A DNA stretch of 64,000 nt from Sebastes aleutianus (taxonomy: Eukaryota; Chordata; Actinopteri; Perciformes; Sebastidae), in assembly GCA_916700875.1 (NCBI GenBank), contig CAKAKS010000067.1, forward strand, positions 1,975,409 to 2,039,408, read 5' to 3'. This document shows positions 1 to 12,837 of the stretch, one piece after another. A model generated the notes under the pieces. That model saw nothing but the letters and a program-made list of their open reading frames with translations, was not told the DNA's origin and did no database searches. The translations under genes were made by a program, and so were the position numbers. Position 1 is the first letter of the stretch, and the number at the start of each line of letters is the position of its first letter.

Positions 1-1495
1 TAGTCATCCAGACCATATGACAATCTATGAAAACACCTTGTACAGGAACAAACAGGACTGCCAGGTGAAACAGAACCATACTAAAAATAGTTCATGCTTA
101 ATCTACACTGCCAGGCGGCGTTTGGGATATTAAATTTGGCGCTGCACTATATTTGGAAAAAAAATAATTCTGTGGTATATATTGTGATATGAAAAAAAAT
201 GCAGGAATATTGTGCCTAAACTTTTTAAAGTTAAATGCATCAATTGGTGCATTTTGAGAGTAAAATGAAGAGGCTAGATAAACAATTTTGTGTTCTAGTA
301 AACAATTTAATCATTGGTTGTAAAGATATGAATAGTGATGGCAAAAAATGGTTAACGAGACAGGCTCCGTGTTTCAAGACGGGTCAGGCAGGTTGCCGAC
401 AGCACCGCAAACCCCTGACGCACTGCCCCGTCCCTCCCCGCAGGGAGATAGGGCGCAGCAAGCACAAGGTCCACGGCCCCGGGAAAATGGAGGAAATGTG
501 CCTGGCAAGTGCCAGCCAGCACCGGGGAGAGGATCCTCTCACGCCGAGCTTCCGTCTCCAAGTAAAAAGTGTTGTTATATTTTTGGTTCATTATGAAACT
601 GTGGCAGGTCTACCTAGACTGTAGGTAATTAATGAGAAATACTGGATTAGTCATAGAAAATGAGTACCGTTTTGTATCAAGCAGCAAAATAGTTGAATGT
701 TTGAGTTAATTTGCCGACATTGCACTTCCTGCGATGTTACTATTGCACATGTGCACAATGCAATGTTGATGCAGAAACGATACATCGTGCAGCCCTATAT
801 TTAATCTTTCAGTTAGTGTTTAAATCTCAATATATGAATTTATATATCTCTTCGATTATATATGAGAATAAATCTGTAATTCACATGGTCATAAGAGATT
901 ACAGATCGGGCCTAAAATGGTACAGAAGCTGGACGCAGACAAATCTGAACCTGCCATCTAATCATTACCATCTCAAGAGCACTACAGAGGACAACCTGAC
1001 ACTGTATTTGTCAGTCGGCCTTATCTACCCGCCACAAGTGTGACGAGAGCCTGCCGCTGCCAAGCCCGTTGAGGGGTAGTGTGCCGGAAGGAAGGCAGAC
1101 AGGCTGGATGGCTGACTAACTGGTTTGCTGGCGGGCTGCTTGTCTGAACAGTCCCAGTCAGTCGTAGTAGTAGTAGAGCCTTTGGCCCAGAGCCGGGCGC
1201 TGAGCCACTGGCAGGCAGTCTGTCAACAAGGCAGCGTGCTGCCGGCCTCGTACAGCAGCTCTCTGGGGAGGAGGTGTGTATTTATTGTTTTCCCTGCGGC
1301 TGTCAGAGACACGGGTGTAGGAGGAGGGGGCAGGGAGAGAATATCTGTGTCTAGGGAAGGTAGACAGAGTGAGTGAATGAGTCAAAAAGAAAGTAGCGTG
1401 TGTGCTGTGCTTAAATAAATGTGTGACACTGTGTGAATTAGTCTTTTTCCACAGAACGCAACTGACTTTGCCTTCTGCAAAAACAACCACTGTAA

Positions 1496-2137
1496 GGCTA
1501 CATCCACACCAATACGTTTTCACTTTAAAATGCATAGCTTTTGCTACATTTATGCCTGGCATACACACTACTCTGCCGTTTTCAAGCCCCTAAAACAGAT
1601 GTTTGAAAACGCTGCTGACCCCATATTAGATTTAAAACTCCGGGGTTGCATTTTAGTCTGGACGGACAGAAACAGAGACCTTGGAAAACGATGACGCAGA
1701 CACCCACGTTCTTGATTGGGTCCTATCAGTCATGATTTGTCCTTCCCTGATTTGTCACGCCCAATCATGTGACCCTTTTCCGGAAGAAAACTAACGACAT
1801 CAGCCTCGACCACCAGTGGTTAATTTCAACATGGATGACGGGTTACAAGCGTTGCTAGCAGCTGTTGTGCAGTTAAATTCTGCAATTTATAGTGCTACCG
1901 CTGCCCACCAGCACAGGAGGCAAGCTATTATTCAAGCACTTTGCGTCAATTCCCGTGTCCAGCGCTGCTTCCTGTTTACATTGGCACACGTATGCCCAGT
2001 GTACGTGAATGGTCATGTGATATGCGTTTTCAGGCGTGGTAGTATGTATGGAGATAAATTCTAAAACGGGCTTAAAATGCCGGTCGGGAGGGAGATCGTT
2101 TTCATTTTAAAACAGCCTTTTTAGTGTGGATGTAGCC
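1496..2137. mobile_element. Harbinger-like non-autonomous transposon with TAA target duplication
   Basis: Both ends begin GGCTACATCCACAC as inverted repeats, flanked by TAA at 1493-1495 and 2138-2140. A 3-bp TWA duplication is typical of PIF/Harbinger elements. The 642-bp body holds an open frame (1816-2064, plus strand) with a His/Arg-rich stretch that could be a transposase N-terminal remnant; that is a guess. Confidence 0.75.
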
Positions 2138-2649
2138 TAAGTCACTCATGGCACAGTCACTCACTGTTGTGTAATGCACGTATATCCTTGTAGGAGGATA
2201 TACTACATTAGCAAGTATTGAAGAGCTTCATTGGGATTCAATGCAGTCGACATTCTCAGAGGGAAAGAAATCAGAATTTGATTCTAAACTTCATGAGGTT
2301 GTTCCCCAGGTTGAAACCTAATGCTGTTCCTCCAGTAAACTCAATTCTGCAACCAACACTTGCTAAGTCACTGCTTCTTTTTCACAGGTAATGTGTCAGT
2401 TTATACTGCAAGATCTAATATCTGTCTCTCATCTCATCTGCAAGCATCTGTCCAACATACCTGCATGGACAGCCCCAGTGTGCAACTGCCCAGCTTTTCA
2501 AATTACAGCTACTAGTGTTAAAGGTTGAGGATTCATGTGCTGGCAGCAGGACTGCATCAAGCTTAGTAACTGCAACAATACACTAGATTTACAAGTAGGG
2601 TAAAATATGGATAAAATCTTTTACAGTACGTGTAATTTTATATCACAAT

Positions 2650-3010
2650 AGAGTGCTGCGGGAATGAGTCCTAAAATCCAGAAATAAGTTGGCATTTTAG
2701 CACTTCCAGTTCCGTTGTTTCAAAGTCAATGTTTTTTTTAATGGGTTTTTAGTGAGATGCCTGAAATAACGTCGTTAACAAACTGAAGAGATTTTAACGT
2801 TTTGTTCTACGACATAAAATACATCAATAAATACCGCACTTGTGAATGTTTAATCATAAAGTGGTGTTCATTTGTGAAGATTATCTTGCTGAACAAAACA
2901 TGTAAGAATCCAAAACGCTTGTTCAGCACAGAGCTTATTTTCTGCAATAATCCAAAACCCAATGGAAAAATCCCATCGGCCAGGTTGGCCTACAAAAATA
3001 TGTCATTCCG
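2650..3010 (+). repeat. Interspersed repeat, copy related to 38810-39330 (inverted)
   Basis: Long matching blocks with the reverse strand of 38810-39330, including the segments around TTGTTCTACGA, AAGATTATCTTGCTGAACAA and TTTTCTGCAATAATCCAAAA. The copies are diverged and this one is truncated at about 3010. Class unknown. Confidence 0.6.
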
Positions 3011-4082
3011 GGAGCACTCTATGGATATATATCATGATATAGTACCTTTAGTGGAATTTCCATTGACAAACCGTATATAGATAAAACACCCACATGGAAA
3101 GGTGCCTCATCACACTGATGCCAAACATCCTGCAACCCTAAATCTAACACAACTGGAATTGAACACACACAGATGTTGTCATATGATTTATACAGGAGGT
3201 ATCCAACAGTTGACAGTTTTCAGTCAGCTCACAGTTTATATAAAAATCATACAAACCAACCCTATTCACAAGCTAACAAACTGCACAGCAATGCAGATTC
3301 TCCCTTCAATCTCTACAGCTACATCTCCATGCAGAAAGAATTTACTACACCGTACAGAAGGCTTTGCTGTCCATGTGGATCAGTGTGCACTATAAAACTT
3401 TCAGTTGCCCACGTGTTACCTAGATTTTTATACATTTATTTATTTATCAAGCAATTCTAAAATGCAATTCAGAACCTCCATATAACTTAACAGCACTACA
3501 GTAGCACTGCACCCTGAGATGAGCCTTAACATCACAATTTAACTGCAACTTCTGAACAATAAACTGTTGTTCGATGGTCTGGTAGACTGGAATTTTCGAC
3601 TGTAACATTTATGTAAGCTGGTTTTATATGTCGTTTCTTCAGCTTAGTGCTTAATGTCAGCTGGATTTTGTTTTAATGTAAGCTTCCCTTGGCACCGCAC
3701 AAAGGTCAGAACTGAAGTTGATCACTGCAGAACACGGATCAATCTGTGCCTTTATAGCAGCACAAACACACACAAGCTTTACACTGCTACAAGGTTTAGC
3801 CAAACGGTCCTTGACACTTTCACTGAGGCCTTGCAGACACGCAGCAGTATTTCACTGCATTCAGTGCAGGCTTTTCTACTCATATGGTGTATGTGGACGA
3901 ACAAACTGTTTTGAGGAATTTTAAACTAGAAACATAACGTATCCTGTCCAACTTGACATTATATGTTGAATGATCATGCTAACGCTCATTACATAAAACA
4001 GCATTGTTATATACAGACATGAGCGTTGTAGTGAAAGGTCTCATTTTTGAAAGGTATTAATCAGTTTTTACTGATTCATTTA

Positions 4083-4735
4083 GGGCGCTTTCACAAGGAA
4101 TAGTCCGTTTGTCTAGTCCGAATCAGAGTGAAATTGATACTTTTGGTTCGTTTTCTATTTAGTCTGGTTTGTTTTCACAGTACACAAATTAAAGTGGACC
4201 AAATAAAAAAAAGCTTTGCTGAGGGGGCGTGTAAGAAGGCGCAAATTTCTTTTTTGTCTTGGGAGCTGCCACTTCTCTGCAGAGAATCGCAGACTTTGAA
4301 ATATTGGTGTCAACGTTTCTTCACTCTGACTCAGCACAAATCCCCTCCTCCAGTTTTCTCAAGCCTAAACATCATTATTTTTGCGGACTTCATTTAGCAT
4401 ATTCTCTATGTTCTCTTTGGCCCTGATGGCAAGCAAACGTCAGACTTATGCAGAAGTCCAGGTGAGTCCTCTCCCACTCATGTTAACCTGTCGTTTACCT
4501 GTGTCCATCTCAACAAATGCCCACACAGGCAGCCTGTGTTTTGGTTCGCTTGGAAAGGCAGTTGTGAGCGCAGTAATCAAACTGTAGTGCGGACCAGAAC
4601 AACTGGTCTGAGATCGCTTGAGAGGGGTGTCTCGGACCGGTTGTTTTGGTCCGCAATAGTGTCCGATTACTGTGCTCACAACTGTCTAAACAAACCGCAC
4701 CAGAGTTCAGTTAAAACAGACTAAATGTTGGCTTG
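4083..4735. mobile_element. Harbinger-like element, copy lacking one terminal repeat
   Basis: Starts GGGCGCTTTCACAAGG after TTA and aligns along its length with 32834-33456. At the other end the match stops at GGCTTG (4735), where the second copy continues to its terminal GTGAAAGCGCCC, so that terminal repeat is lost here. An ATG-initiated short frame followed by a GTGAGT donor (about 4408-4460) resembles a small first coding exon. Confidence 0.65.
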
Positions 4736-6269
4736 CTTCTACACAATACGAAAACAATTTTGATTATTACTGATTTTGCTACTGGGAAAATTAATTGGTC
4801 ACTCATCATTTCACCATCGACAAAACAAAATAAATTAAAAAAAAAAGGAGGATGCCAAAGAGGCAGAAAAGTAAACTTTCCAATGGGTGACCTTCAGTAC
4901 ACTATCATGTTGTTTGTAGTCATCTGTAACACTTTCAGTCTACTGCATCAAATCTATTTTATTGCGTCCCAGAGCACCGTGTTCATCAACGCCATTTGGA
5001 CCTTTGGGGATAATAATATTCTACACAGTCTGTTATACCACAGGCAAGTGATTGTATTTTACTATAGCGCCATGTGCTCTGGCTATCTGTTCTGAGGATG
5101 TAGCTGGAGACGCTGCTGTGGACAAGCCTTTCAGTTTTACTCTGTGCCTCCCTGAGGCGCGTCCATATGAAACTCGACACATTCAACTGTAGCATTTACT
5201 GTGACCCCCTCTGTACGTGTACGCTTGCATAACCTTCATGTTCCTATCCGATTCCCACTGAATCACTCCCCCCGGCGGACGCCTAAACCTCTGCATCAAC
5301 GTCCTCAGGCCTCTTCACAATGAGGGAAAAACTCATAAAAATCAAACGGCCTCGAGCAAAAACACATTGGCTGCCAAACCTAATCAAGCAATGCGTTTGT
5401 TTACTTTCCCGGCCGAGGCTATTTGCTGCAGAATAAATAGACTTAGATTGAGGTGAACAGTCAGAATACAGAGCATTAGCTGGTGCCCTCACACACACAC
5501 TTTTTCCTCTTACTCTCGCTTTCTCACACATCCACTCAGAGTCCAGAAATAGCCTTCTAAAATGACCACATCGATCACTGTCAAGTCTGCTGAGGCAGCC
5601 AGAGCCTCCTCCACCTTGCCCAGTCTCGTCTCTGACAGCTACTGTCCCAGACACTGTAAATGCCACTTAGCGTGATGGACAGCCGCAGGGGCTGGTCGGG
5701 CAGGGTTGTCGAGGGACGCGTAGCTACAGTAGGAAGCAGTTTTATGCACCCCGTGGGAGAGGACGGTTTTTTAACACCCAGTGTAAGTGGAGTGGGAAAT
5801 CAACGGCAGCCATCGTACTGCGCTTTTGGCTGGTAGATTCTAACTTTACCCGGCAGTTTGTAAAGTTACTGATCATCCATTGAGAAACTTTCTAGTACAC
5901 AAATAAATAAACATTGCTGTTAAACTGAGACAGAATTTTTTTTTTTTCTTGCCTTGAGCGTGCACCCCATAGAAATAGGAGTAGAACATATATTGAACTG
6001 TTTGCCATGGTATTTTGACTAGTACAAATTGAAATGGCGATTGTTGTTGTTACGGTGACAACATGTCCGTGGGGCCGCAAAGAGCGTAATTCGCCGCTAA
6101 CCCGGCAGTGGAGGTAGACTGAGAGCCGAATCGACGGCTGTTAAGGCCTAGTCATACTTTCTTTCTTACCGTACTTACTTTGGCCGGCATGAATGCGTCC
6201 GTGGCTTGCCGCAAGTCGGATTTTACGGAAGTTATGTCAGCCCCACAGACAGTATTTAAAAAGTGGACG

Positions 6270-6365
6270 TACTCACTGTTTGCTGGCTATTAAAAAGAAC
6301 GCAAGTTTAAGGCACTTCCGCATTGGCTTCACTTTTCAGACCCGGAGGTAGCCTACTGGTTAGCC
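6270..6365. repeat. Fragment of the 446-bp repeat family
   Basis: Carries AAGTGGACGTACT at one side and TTTAAGGCACTTC, GCATTGGCTTCACTT at the other. Both match the two ends of the insertion at 61371-61816, with the middle missing, so this is an internally deleted copy. Confidence 0.5.
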
Positions 6366-7436
6366 TACTACAACGGTGGCAATGGCGAGGGTACACATAA
6401 AAATGGCCGCCGCTCTGACCATCCTGCTATGTTGATTTGAATGGGAATATCCGTTCTACTCCTATTCTATTTCTATGGTAGGCCCGCTACTGCATAAAAA
6501 TGAAGTAAAACCAATGACTCACGAACAAGGAATGTACAAAGTCTTCTATCTGTGGGCCAATAACTGGAAAATTCCTAAATTCACTGGTCATTCTCAGAAG
6601 TTATTCCAGCTGAGGCTTGTCTAGCTGTCAAACTAAATGCAGAGTTAGATCCAAGAACCCGCCTGGAGGCTGGTAATTTCCCACGCTGCCCACATACCAT
6701 ACAAAACTTGTCAACACTGAATGAAAAAGGGGAAAACAGCTGACAAAGGCAACTTTCAGTCTCACAGCATGTAGGCTGTAGAGACTTTGGACAGGTGACA
6801 TGCCCCACATTCCCACCCAGCAAGGTTACACACTGGGAAACTGGTGGCCTGCCAGAATGTGTGTCCGTTAGTGTGTGTGAGTACAAGAACTGTGGAACTG
6901 TGTCTGGCAAAGAGGCAAACACAACAGATGCCTGTGGGTTCCCACCAGGGCCGCAGACACTGACCTCACTTTCACCCAAACGTAAACACAAGACAAAGTG
7001 TCTGGCCCAAAACAAACAAGCCGCACGTGCTGAGGGAGTTTCGGCGATGACGGCTCTTCAGTCAAGCCACGCTACATACACACACACCGCCTGTAAATTA
7101 CAAAACCACATGCTGGACTGGGCGATGATTCCTGAAAGGCAGGTCCAGCAGCAACAGAGAAAGCAAGTGTGCTCAGTAAATGGTAGCTAAATGTAGCATA
7201 CAGAAAGGCCTATACCTAAAGTTGCTCTGTGGTCTAAGTTCAACAGCTCTACTAGCAGAGTCAGGAAGTAAAGGGAGGCCACAGTCACCCTGCAGACCAC
7301 ACAACACTGAGTGGGTAGTCAATGTGGTTCAGGCTGTGGAAAGCTCAGTGGGTCAAGCGCATCTCCAGAAATGCCAGGCACCATCCCCTGTGTTGATCAA
7401 TGAGTGAAGAATCAGGGAAGCAAAAATACACCATAA

Positions 7437-8115
7437 GTAAGGGTGTAAGAAAATATTGATATACATGAGTATCGCGATATTATGTTGTGCAATACTGTTT
7501 TGATTCTCCAAAAAAAATAGATTTTTTTTAATGAACCTCTTAAAAATCCGATATTGGGCCTTGCCACTACTTGATCTTTCGGGGGATGTAGCAGGCTTAG
7601 TTTTATAGCCAGTGAAGTCAATAGCATCATATGAAACTAAAAAACATCAGGAATCCATTGGTACCAACCATGTCTTACTAGCTTGTCACAAAGGAGGTTA
7701 AATAATGCTCAAACATTATGCTAATTTTTGTTGAAGAAAAACTGGCACAGCCATTTTCAAAAGGGGTCTCTTGACCTCTGACCTCAAGATATGTGAATGA
7801 AAATGGGTTCTATGGGTACCCACGAGTCTCCACTCTACAGACATGCCCACTTTATGATAATCACATGGGCAAAATCCATGTAGTTTTTTTTAACATGCAG
7901 TGTACATTTGTTGTTTTTGCCTCCTCTAAAATGGTGTATTTCTGGTGTGTCTTTATACTATGACAGTTTTCCTGAAATTAAATGAAAAATAAATAAAAAA
8001 ATTGCAATAGCCTTGCTTACAGTATCACAATATATTGAATCGTTACCCCAGTATCATGACAAGTATCGTATCGCCAGTTTCTTGCCTATACACAGCCATG
8101 ACCATAAATGCTGAC
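7437..8115. mobile_element. Mosaic transposon, copy A
   Basis: Starts GGGTGTAAGAAAATATTGATA and ends with GTATCGTATCGCCAG, TTCTTGCC, as in copy 43775-44530. The centre (about 7590-7870) carries a core with ATGGGTTCTATGGGTACCC, also present in 20611-21351 which has different ends. Probably a hAT-type non-autonomous element; the exact edges are uncertain. Confidence 0.6.
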
Positions 8116-8700
8116 AGTCATGTAAAAAGACATACAGTATCTACAAACCATATTTCCATCTAACACCCAACGTAGAATTTCAGAACAGACAGCTCTGAAC
8201 AGTCAGCATGCAGCAGGCCTTGGCCTATCTCTTATGTTAATATGACTGTTACATAACGGAGCACTCCAGCTGAGCAGAACACAGACTTTGAAGTGACAGC
8301 AACCCCCACCTTCCTCCTCCTCCCGGTGTCCTGATCTCCTCCTGAGCGCCACGTGCTGCTGGTCTGCCAGCCTGCTGTGCCATCTGACACACTGAACCCC
8401 TGACACTGAGCCACCACACAAGAGTGGGGAGGCAGACTGACTGCAACATACTGAATAATAACAGTATCCACCTGGGATATCTGTAGTGATATTCCCCCTT
8501 TTGCTCCCCCTTTTATTTAAACATTAGTCAAGACTGCTGGGTCAGAATCCAAAACAATACTCAGGGAACAGCTGCTCAGAGGACCCAGAATAAGGGCAGT
8601 TGTCTAATACATGGCATGAAAATGAATGGACAAGTTTCCCACGGGGTGCGTCTAGTTTATAAACAACCCCCTGCATCCTAAAGATAACCACAACAACGCA

Positions 8701-9690
8701 GCATAACCAAGTGCAGGAAGCAGACTTTGTTTATTTTCCTCACTCAATGGTTAGTGCATCCCTGAAACTCACCTTCTTAGGCCAACTTGACTGTCATAAT
8801 ACAATAAGGCCAAAGTCAATTATCTGCCAAAACAGCTGGCAGAGCTGTTCAATTTGTTACTTCGCACAAGCGTTGGAGAGTTTGGTTTGTGGGATGTTCT
8901 AATCTGGAAAATCAAATGTCTACACTGGGAAACCAGAGAGACTGTTATTGCGGTCAACTGACGAACCACTTGTAACACAATCTGCAATATCAACATAGGT
9001 TGAAATCTCTCCAGGTTAGTGGTGCAAAACGGGGAAATTTAACAATATAATATCTCTCCGACTGCTACACAAGCAGCATGGTTAACCCAGTGCGTTTTAC
9101 GGTTCAGACAATAGTTGCAACAACTGAATGACAACAGCTGCATTATATAAATACAGTGAAGTATCACAGCCTCCATACAAACAAACAGGAAGGGATGCAT
9201 CATAATGGCATAACCAAGTGCTGGAAGCACAATGGTTAGTGCATCCCTGAAACTCACCTTCTTTAGCCAACTTTACTGTCATAATACAATAAGGCCAAAG
9301 CTAATTATCTGCCAAAATAGCTGGCAGAGCTGTTAAATTAGTTGAACTTCGTACAAGGGCTGGAGAATTTGGTTTGTGGGATTGTTCTAATCTGGAAAAT
9401 CAAATGTCTACAGAGACTGTTATTGCGGTCACAACCAGCTATACTGAGGAACCACTTGTAACACAATCTGCAACGTTAACATAGGTTGAAATCTCTCCAG
9501 GTTAGTGGTGCACAAACTGGGAGATTTAACAATATAATATCTCTCTACACATGCAGCATGGTTAACCCAGTGCGTTTAGTGTTCAAACAATGGTTTACAG
9601 CTGCATCATATAAATACAGTGAAGTATCACAGCCTCCATGCAAACAAACATGAAAGGCTGCATCATAATGGCATAACAAAGTGCTATAGC
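8701..9690. repeat. Tandem duplication of a ~0.5 kb unit in epc1 intron 1
   Basis: The unit starting GCATAACCAAGTGC at 8701 recurs at 9208, and its first bases appear again at 9671, giving spacings of 507 and 463. Both units carry CAATGGTTAGTGCATCCC, AACACAATCTGCAA and GCAGCATGGTTAACCCAGTG in the same order. Internal gaps explain the length difference. Confidence 0.85.
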
Positions 9691-10273
9691 TTACTGTGAG
9701 AACCTGCACTAAAGCAAAAAGGTCTAAATCATGTCAACACACAATAACAATATGAGCAAAGACACACACATGCACGAGACTGTTCAAGAGACCGAGTTCC
9801 CCCTCAATGCATGATGGCAGCAGTGTTGACATTTGTGTCTGGTAGCAGCACAGAGATGCCACATCTCTATAATGTGAAACCACGAGCTCCCCCTTGCCCT
9901 GGTGCTTCGCTATTACGCCAACACCAGAACACCAGGCCGCCGGCCCGACGAGACGAGACAAAATGTCGGCATTGCTGAAGTCACATGACTCCTTTGTACT
10001 CAGAAAATCACCTCACGCACAAATAAACCGACCAAACCGGGTAATTCTATCCCATAACGACACAATGCGTCCCCGTATAACCCAAACAGTCACCCCAGCC
10101 TCCCATAGGAGCCTTTTACAACACAATAACGTCGTGTTTCTGCTGAGAAAAAAACTGGCCGCCATTTTGTGAAAGCTTGCGCAGAAAAAAAGAAAGAGGG
10201 ACGCCTCTTGAAGAAATAGAAATAAAACCAAAGCACATATTCTCCACATCTTTCAGACGGTTAAAAAGCATAC

Positions 10274-10426
10274 CGATTCCTCTTCTTTCTCCATCCCCGT
10301 CGGCATCTGCGGCACGGCCCGGTTAATGGATGCATACTCGTGTAGGTCGGGTAAATCCTCACAGCGGAAGACGGGTAGTGGCTTGGAAGCGTCCAGCGCC
10401 CGCGCCCGAAACGACAATTTACTCAT
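10274..10426 (-). CDS. epc1: epc1 first coding exon, enhancer of polycomb homolog 1 (partial gene)
   Basis: The ATG is at 10426 (minus strand). Fifty-one codons run to a GTATGC donor: MSKLSFRARALDASKPLPV, then FRCEDLPDLHEYASINRAV, PQMPTGMEKEEES. As I recall it, this matches the invariant N-terminus of EPC1, the scaffold subunit of the NuA4/TIP60 histone acetyltransferase complex that holds the catalytic module on nucleosomes. This segment is the start of the EPc-A domain. The rest of the gene would lie below position 1. No second exon (expected to start EHHLQRAIS) was found in 1-10273, so intron 1 exceeds 10 kb. Whether it is epc1a or epc1b is not resolved. Confidence 0.95.
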
Positions 10427-10830
10427 ATTTTCTCACAACTCGAGATGCAATATAAATCTGTCGGATCTCCTGATATTCAACACGGTACCGAGTGGAGCTT
10501 TCATGGATGTTTCTGTGCAGGTTATCTCTGTTCTAACGTGTCGAAGTGGTTGTAGCTTGGTATTTAGGGCGTCGCCATACGGAGCCGGGGGAAAGGCCCG
10601 GATCTTGGTCGCTCTCTCTCGGACTGTTTTTTTCCGACGCTCCGCTCCCTATCGGTGGTTCAGTGCGCCATGGACAACATGGCGGACATTTAAAACTCTT
10701 TTGCTCGGTTTCGCTCGGAGCGGTCCAACCCCCCAGTTCACGGACCGACCATTCCCACACGATCCCGAGCGCTTGCGCGTTGCGGGGGTGGGGGGAAGGG
10801 GGCACTTTCTTGCAAACTAACGAACTCCTC
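10427..10830 (-). promoter_or_regulatory. epc1: epc1 5' UTR and CpG-rich promoter
   Basis: The 400 bases upstream of the epc1 ATG are clearly CG-rich against AT-rich flanks. They include AACATGGCGGA at 10676-10686, a YY1-type motif of the kind found near housekeeping start sites. The open frames across this block on both strands look like by-products of CG-rich composition. The start site is inferred to lie in this block. Confidence 0.6.
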
Positions 10831-12837
10831 TCCACACATACACATCAATTATTGAAATTAACAGTAGGCATGGCGAGAAATAGATAGATAGTGCGCAGAT
10901 AAAATAAAATAACAAAATAATGGATTGTAAAATTAATTAAATATCAAAATAGAAAAGCAGGATAAATACGTTACGGTAAAAAAATAACATATTCAATCAC
11001 TAGATAAATTGTATATAAGCCGAAATAGATACATTAATTTAAAAATTAAGAAAATTGATTCATACGTGTTTAACAAAAAATAAAGTTATGATTAATGTCA
11101 CGAAATTTTGTCAAATTTGCAGCAGTCAATGATAATTAAAATCTATGGCATTACTTATTCCATTAATTCTTTATTTACACTGTGGCTATATATTGTATAT
11201 ATTTGATGCACATTTTTGTACATATTTCTCATTTCTCAAATTGTACTATTTTAAGTATTTCACAAGTATTCGTATCATTATTTTTAACTTTCAAGATGTT
11301 TCAAAATGTCCTGTATTGTGTTATTATTTGTACTACTCTACGAGCCTCTACAATTGCCCCTCGGGGACAAATAAAATGATTTGAATTGAATTGATTTCTT
11401 ATTTATATTACTCTAGCTATATTGTTTTTGTATATTGTAGTATTATGTACATAATTCACATGTTAAATACTCCTTTATTTCTGTTTTTCTTCTATTTTTT
11501 TTAAATAAGAGCAACTGTGACGCCCTGGGATCAATAAAGTATTTCTGATTCTTTAAAATTTGGTGTTAATTTATATATTTATTGACAGTGCAGTCCATAT
11601 TTGAATATTAAATATCCATAAACATCATATTTTGTTTTTACCAGACCTCTCAAATCATGAGAAATCAAAGCACATCTGTTTACCACGTTTATGCAGTTGT
11701 GTAACTTTTCCTCTTAGTCATACACTGATGTTATAAAAAGGACATTAAAATGGGTGTTAGCTGGTTTAATAAAACAGGCTCCCCTTAGGAAATACAGTAC
11801 AACTACCCTGAACCAGATTATTGTTATTTTATTCAAAACTATCCCAAGTAAAATACTACTTTATTCTGAAGATTTGCTTTATTGGTTTTATGCTTTTGGT
11901 GCGAAACTGTAGGAACAAAATCCTCAACAGGGGTAGCAGTTATCTACTCTGGCCAACGCCTAGAATAAAACAGAAGTAACTCTTCCTGCCAACCAGATCA
12001 ACTGAACGGTATCTATCATCCTCTAACAGCCCACTTTCAAAATAATGTTTATTCCAGGTGAAACTCTGCAGGCTCACCACCTGAACAATGTCACCCTCTT
12101 CTGGTAAAGGATCTCACTTTCAGGGCACCAACATGTCGGTTTGAATGCAGTACACAGACACACTGCACACACACCATTTGCTGAATATTTATATCCAAAA
12201 CACTGTGCAGCTCCATGAGTGTGCACATTCTTCAGTTTGGATAACTCCAGCAGACCTCATGGATTTGGGGAATTGAGAACTGATGGGGTCTGCGTTTAGC
12301 ATGCCACACAACGAGAGCTAAAGACATCCAGAGTGCTCGTTAATAATGTTTGACAAGGTCAGAATAATATTTTACAATCATTAAAACACCTTACCTGTTG
12401 TCGACATTAGGTTTAGCCAGGGTCCACCCAGGGGAACAACGGAGGTTCACTTCTCATCATTAAATCCACTGACTGCATCATGAGGACCTGAGAGCCAATT
12501 GACAAGATCAACAAGGACAATTTAGCCAAAAGCTCTGCAGGAAAACAGGAAAAGATAAACCAAGCAGCATGCAAGTCCGATTAGAAAAGAAACTCAACAT
12601 AGATGTTTCACCTGTTAATGAAAAAGGGGGTTTTGGAGAGGGATGTCTGGGTGGAGCAAAGTGGAAACATTAGTCCACCACCTGATTATAATTGTCAGCA
12701 GTGCTGTCTGGTCCAACCCTCCAACAGCCACACCTGGCTGTGTTCATGGGCATCGCTAAATGGACTCTTGTGTTTAGTTAATTCCCACTGAACAGATTTA
12801 TTTAGTTTGCAACCACCAACAAGTGACTCCATTGTCA
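10831..12837. other. Intergenic AT-rich stretch with two LINE-like 3' tails
   Basis: No gene recognised. At 11365-11400 CCTCGGGGACAAATAAA leads into GAATT repeats, and at 11514-11555 CCTGGGATCAATAAAGTA is followed by an AT tail. Both look like truncated 3' ends of fish LINE-type retrotransposons on the plus strand. The rest (11560-12830) shows nothing assignable. Confidence 0.5.

Larger units (their letters stand above)
1..10273 (-). other. epc1: epc1 intron 1 (partial), repeat-rich
   Basis: Lies downstream of the epc1 exon 1 donor. It contains a Harbinger-like element (1496-2137), a repeat shared with 38810-39330 (2650-3010), a second transposon relative (4083-4735), a fragment of the 446-bp repeat family (6270-6365), a mosaic repeat (7437-8115) and a tandem duplication (8701-9690). 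The stretches 1-1490, 3011-4080, 4740-6260, 6490-7430, 8120-8700 and 9700-10270 show no gene I can support. 5270-5500 may be a non-coding element (see findings). Confidence 0.7.

Noticed and set aside
1..10273. Search for epc1 exon 2 (expected to start EHHLQRAIS) in the left 10 kb
   Set aside because: No minus-strand frame with this sequence was found, so exon 2 is taken to lie outside the window.
10326..10887. Long open frames on the plus strand over the epc1 exon and promoter
   Set aside because: They overlap the epc1 first exon antisense or its CG-rich promoter, where stop codons are rare by composition; no protein resemblance.
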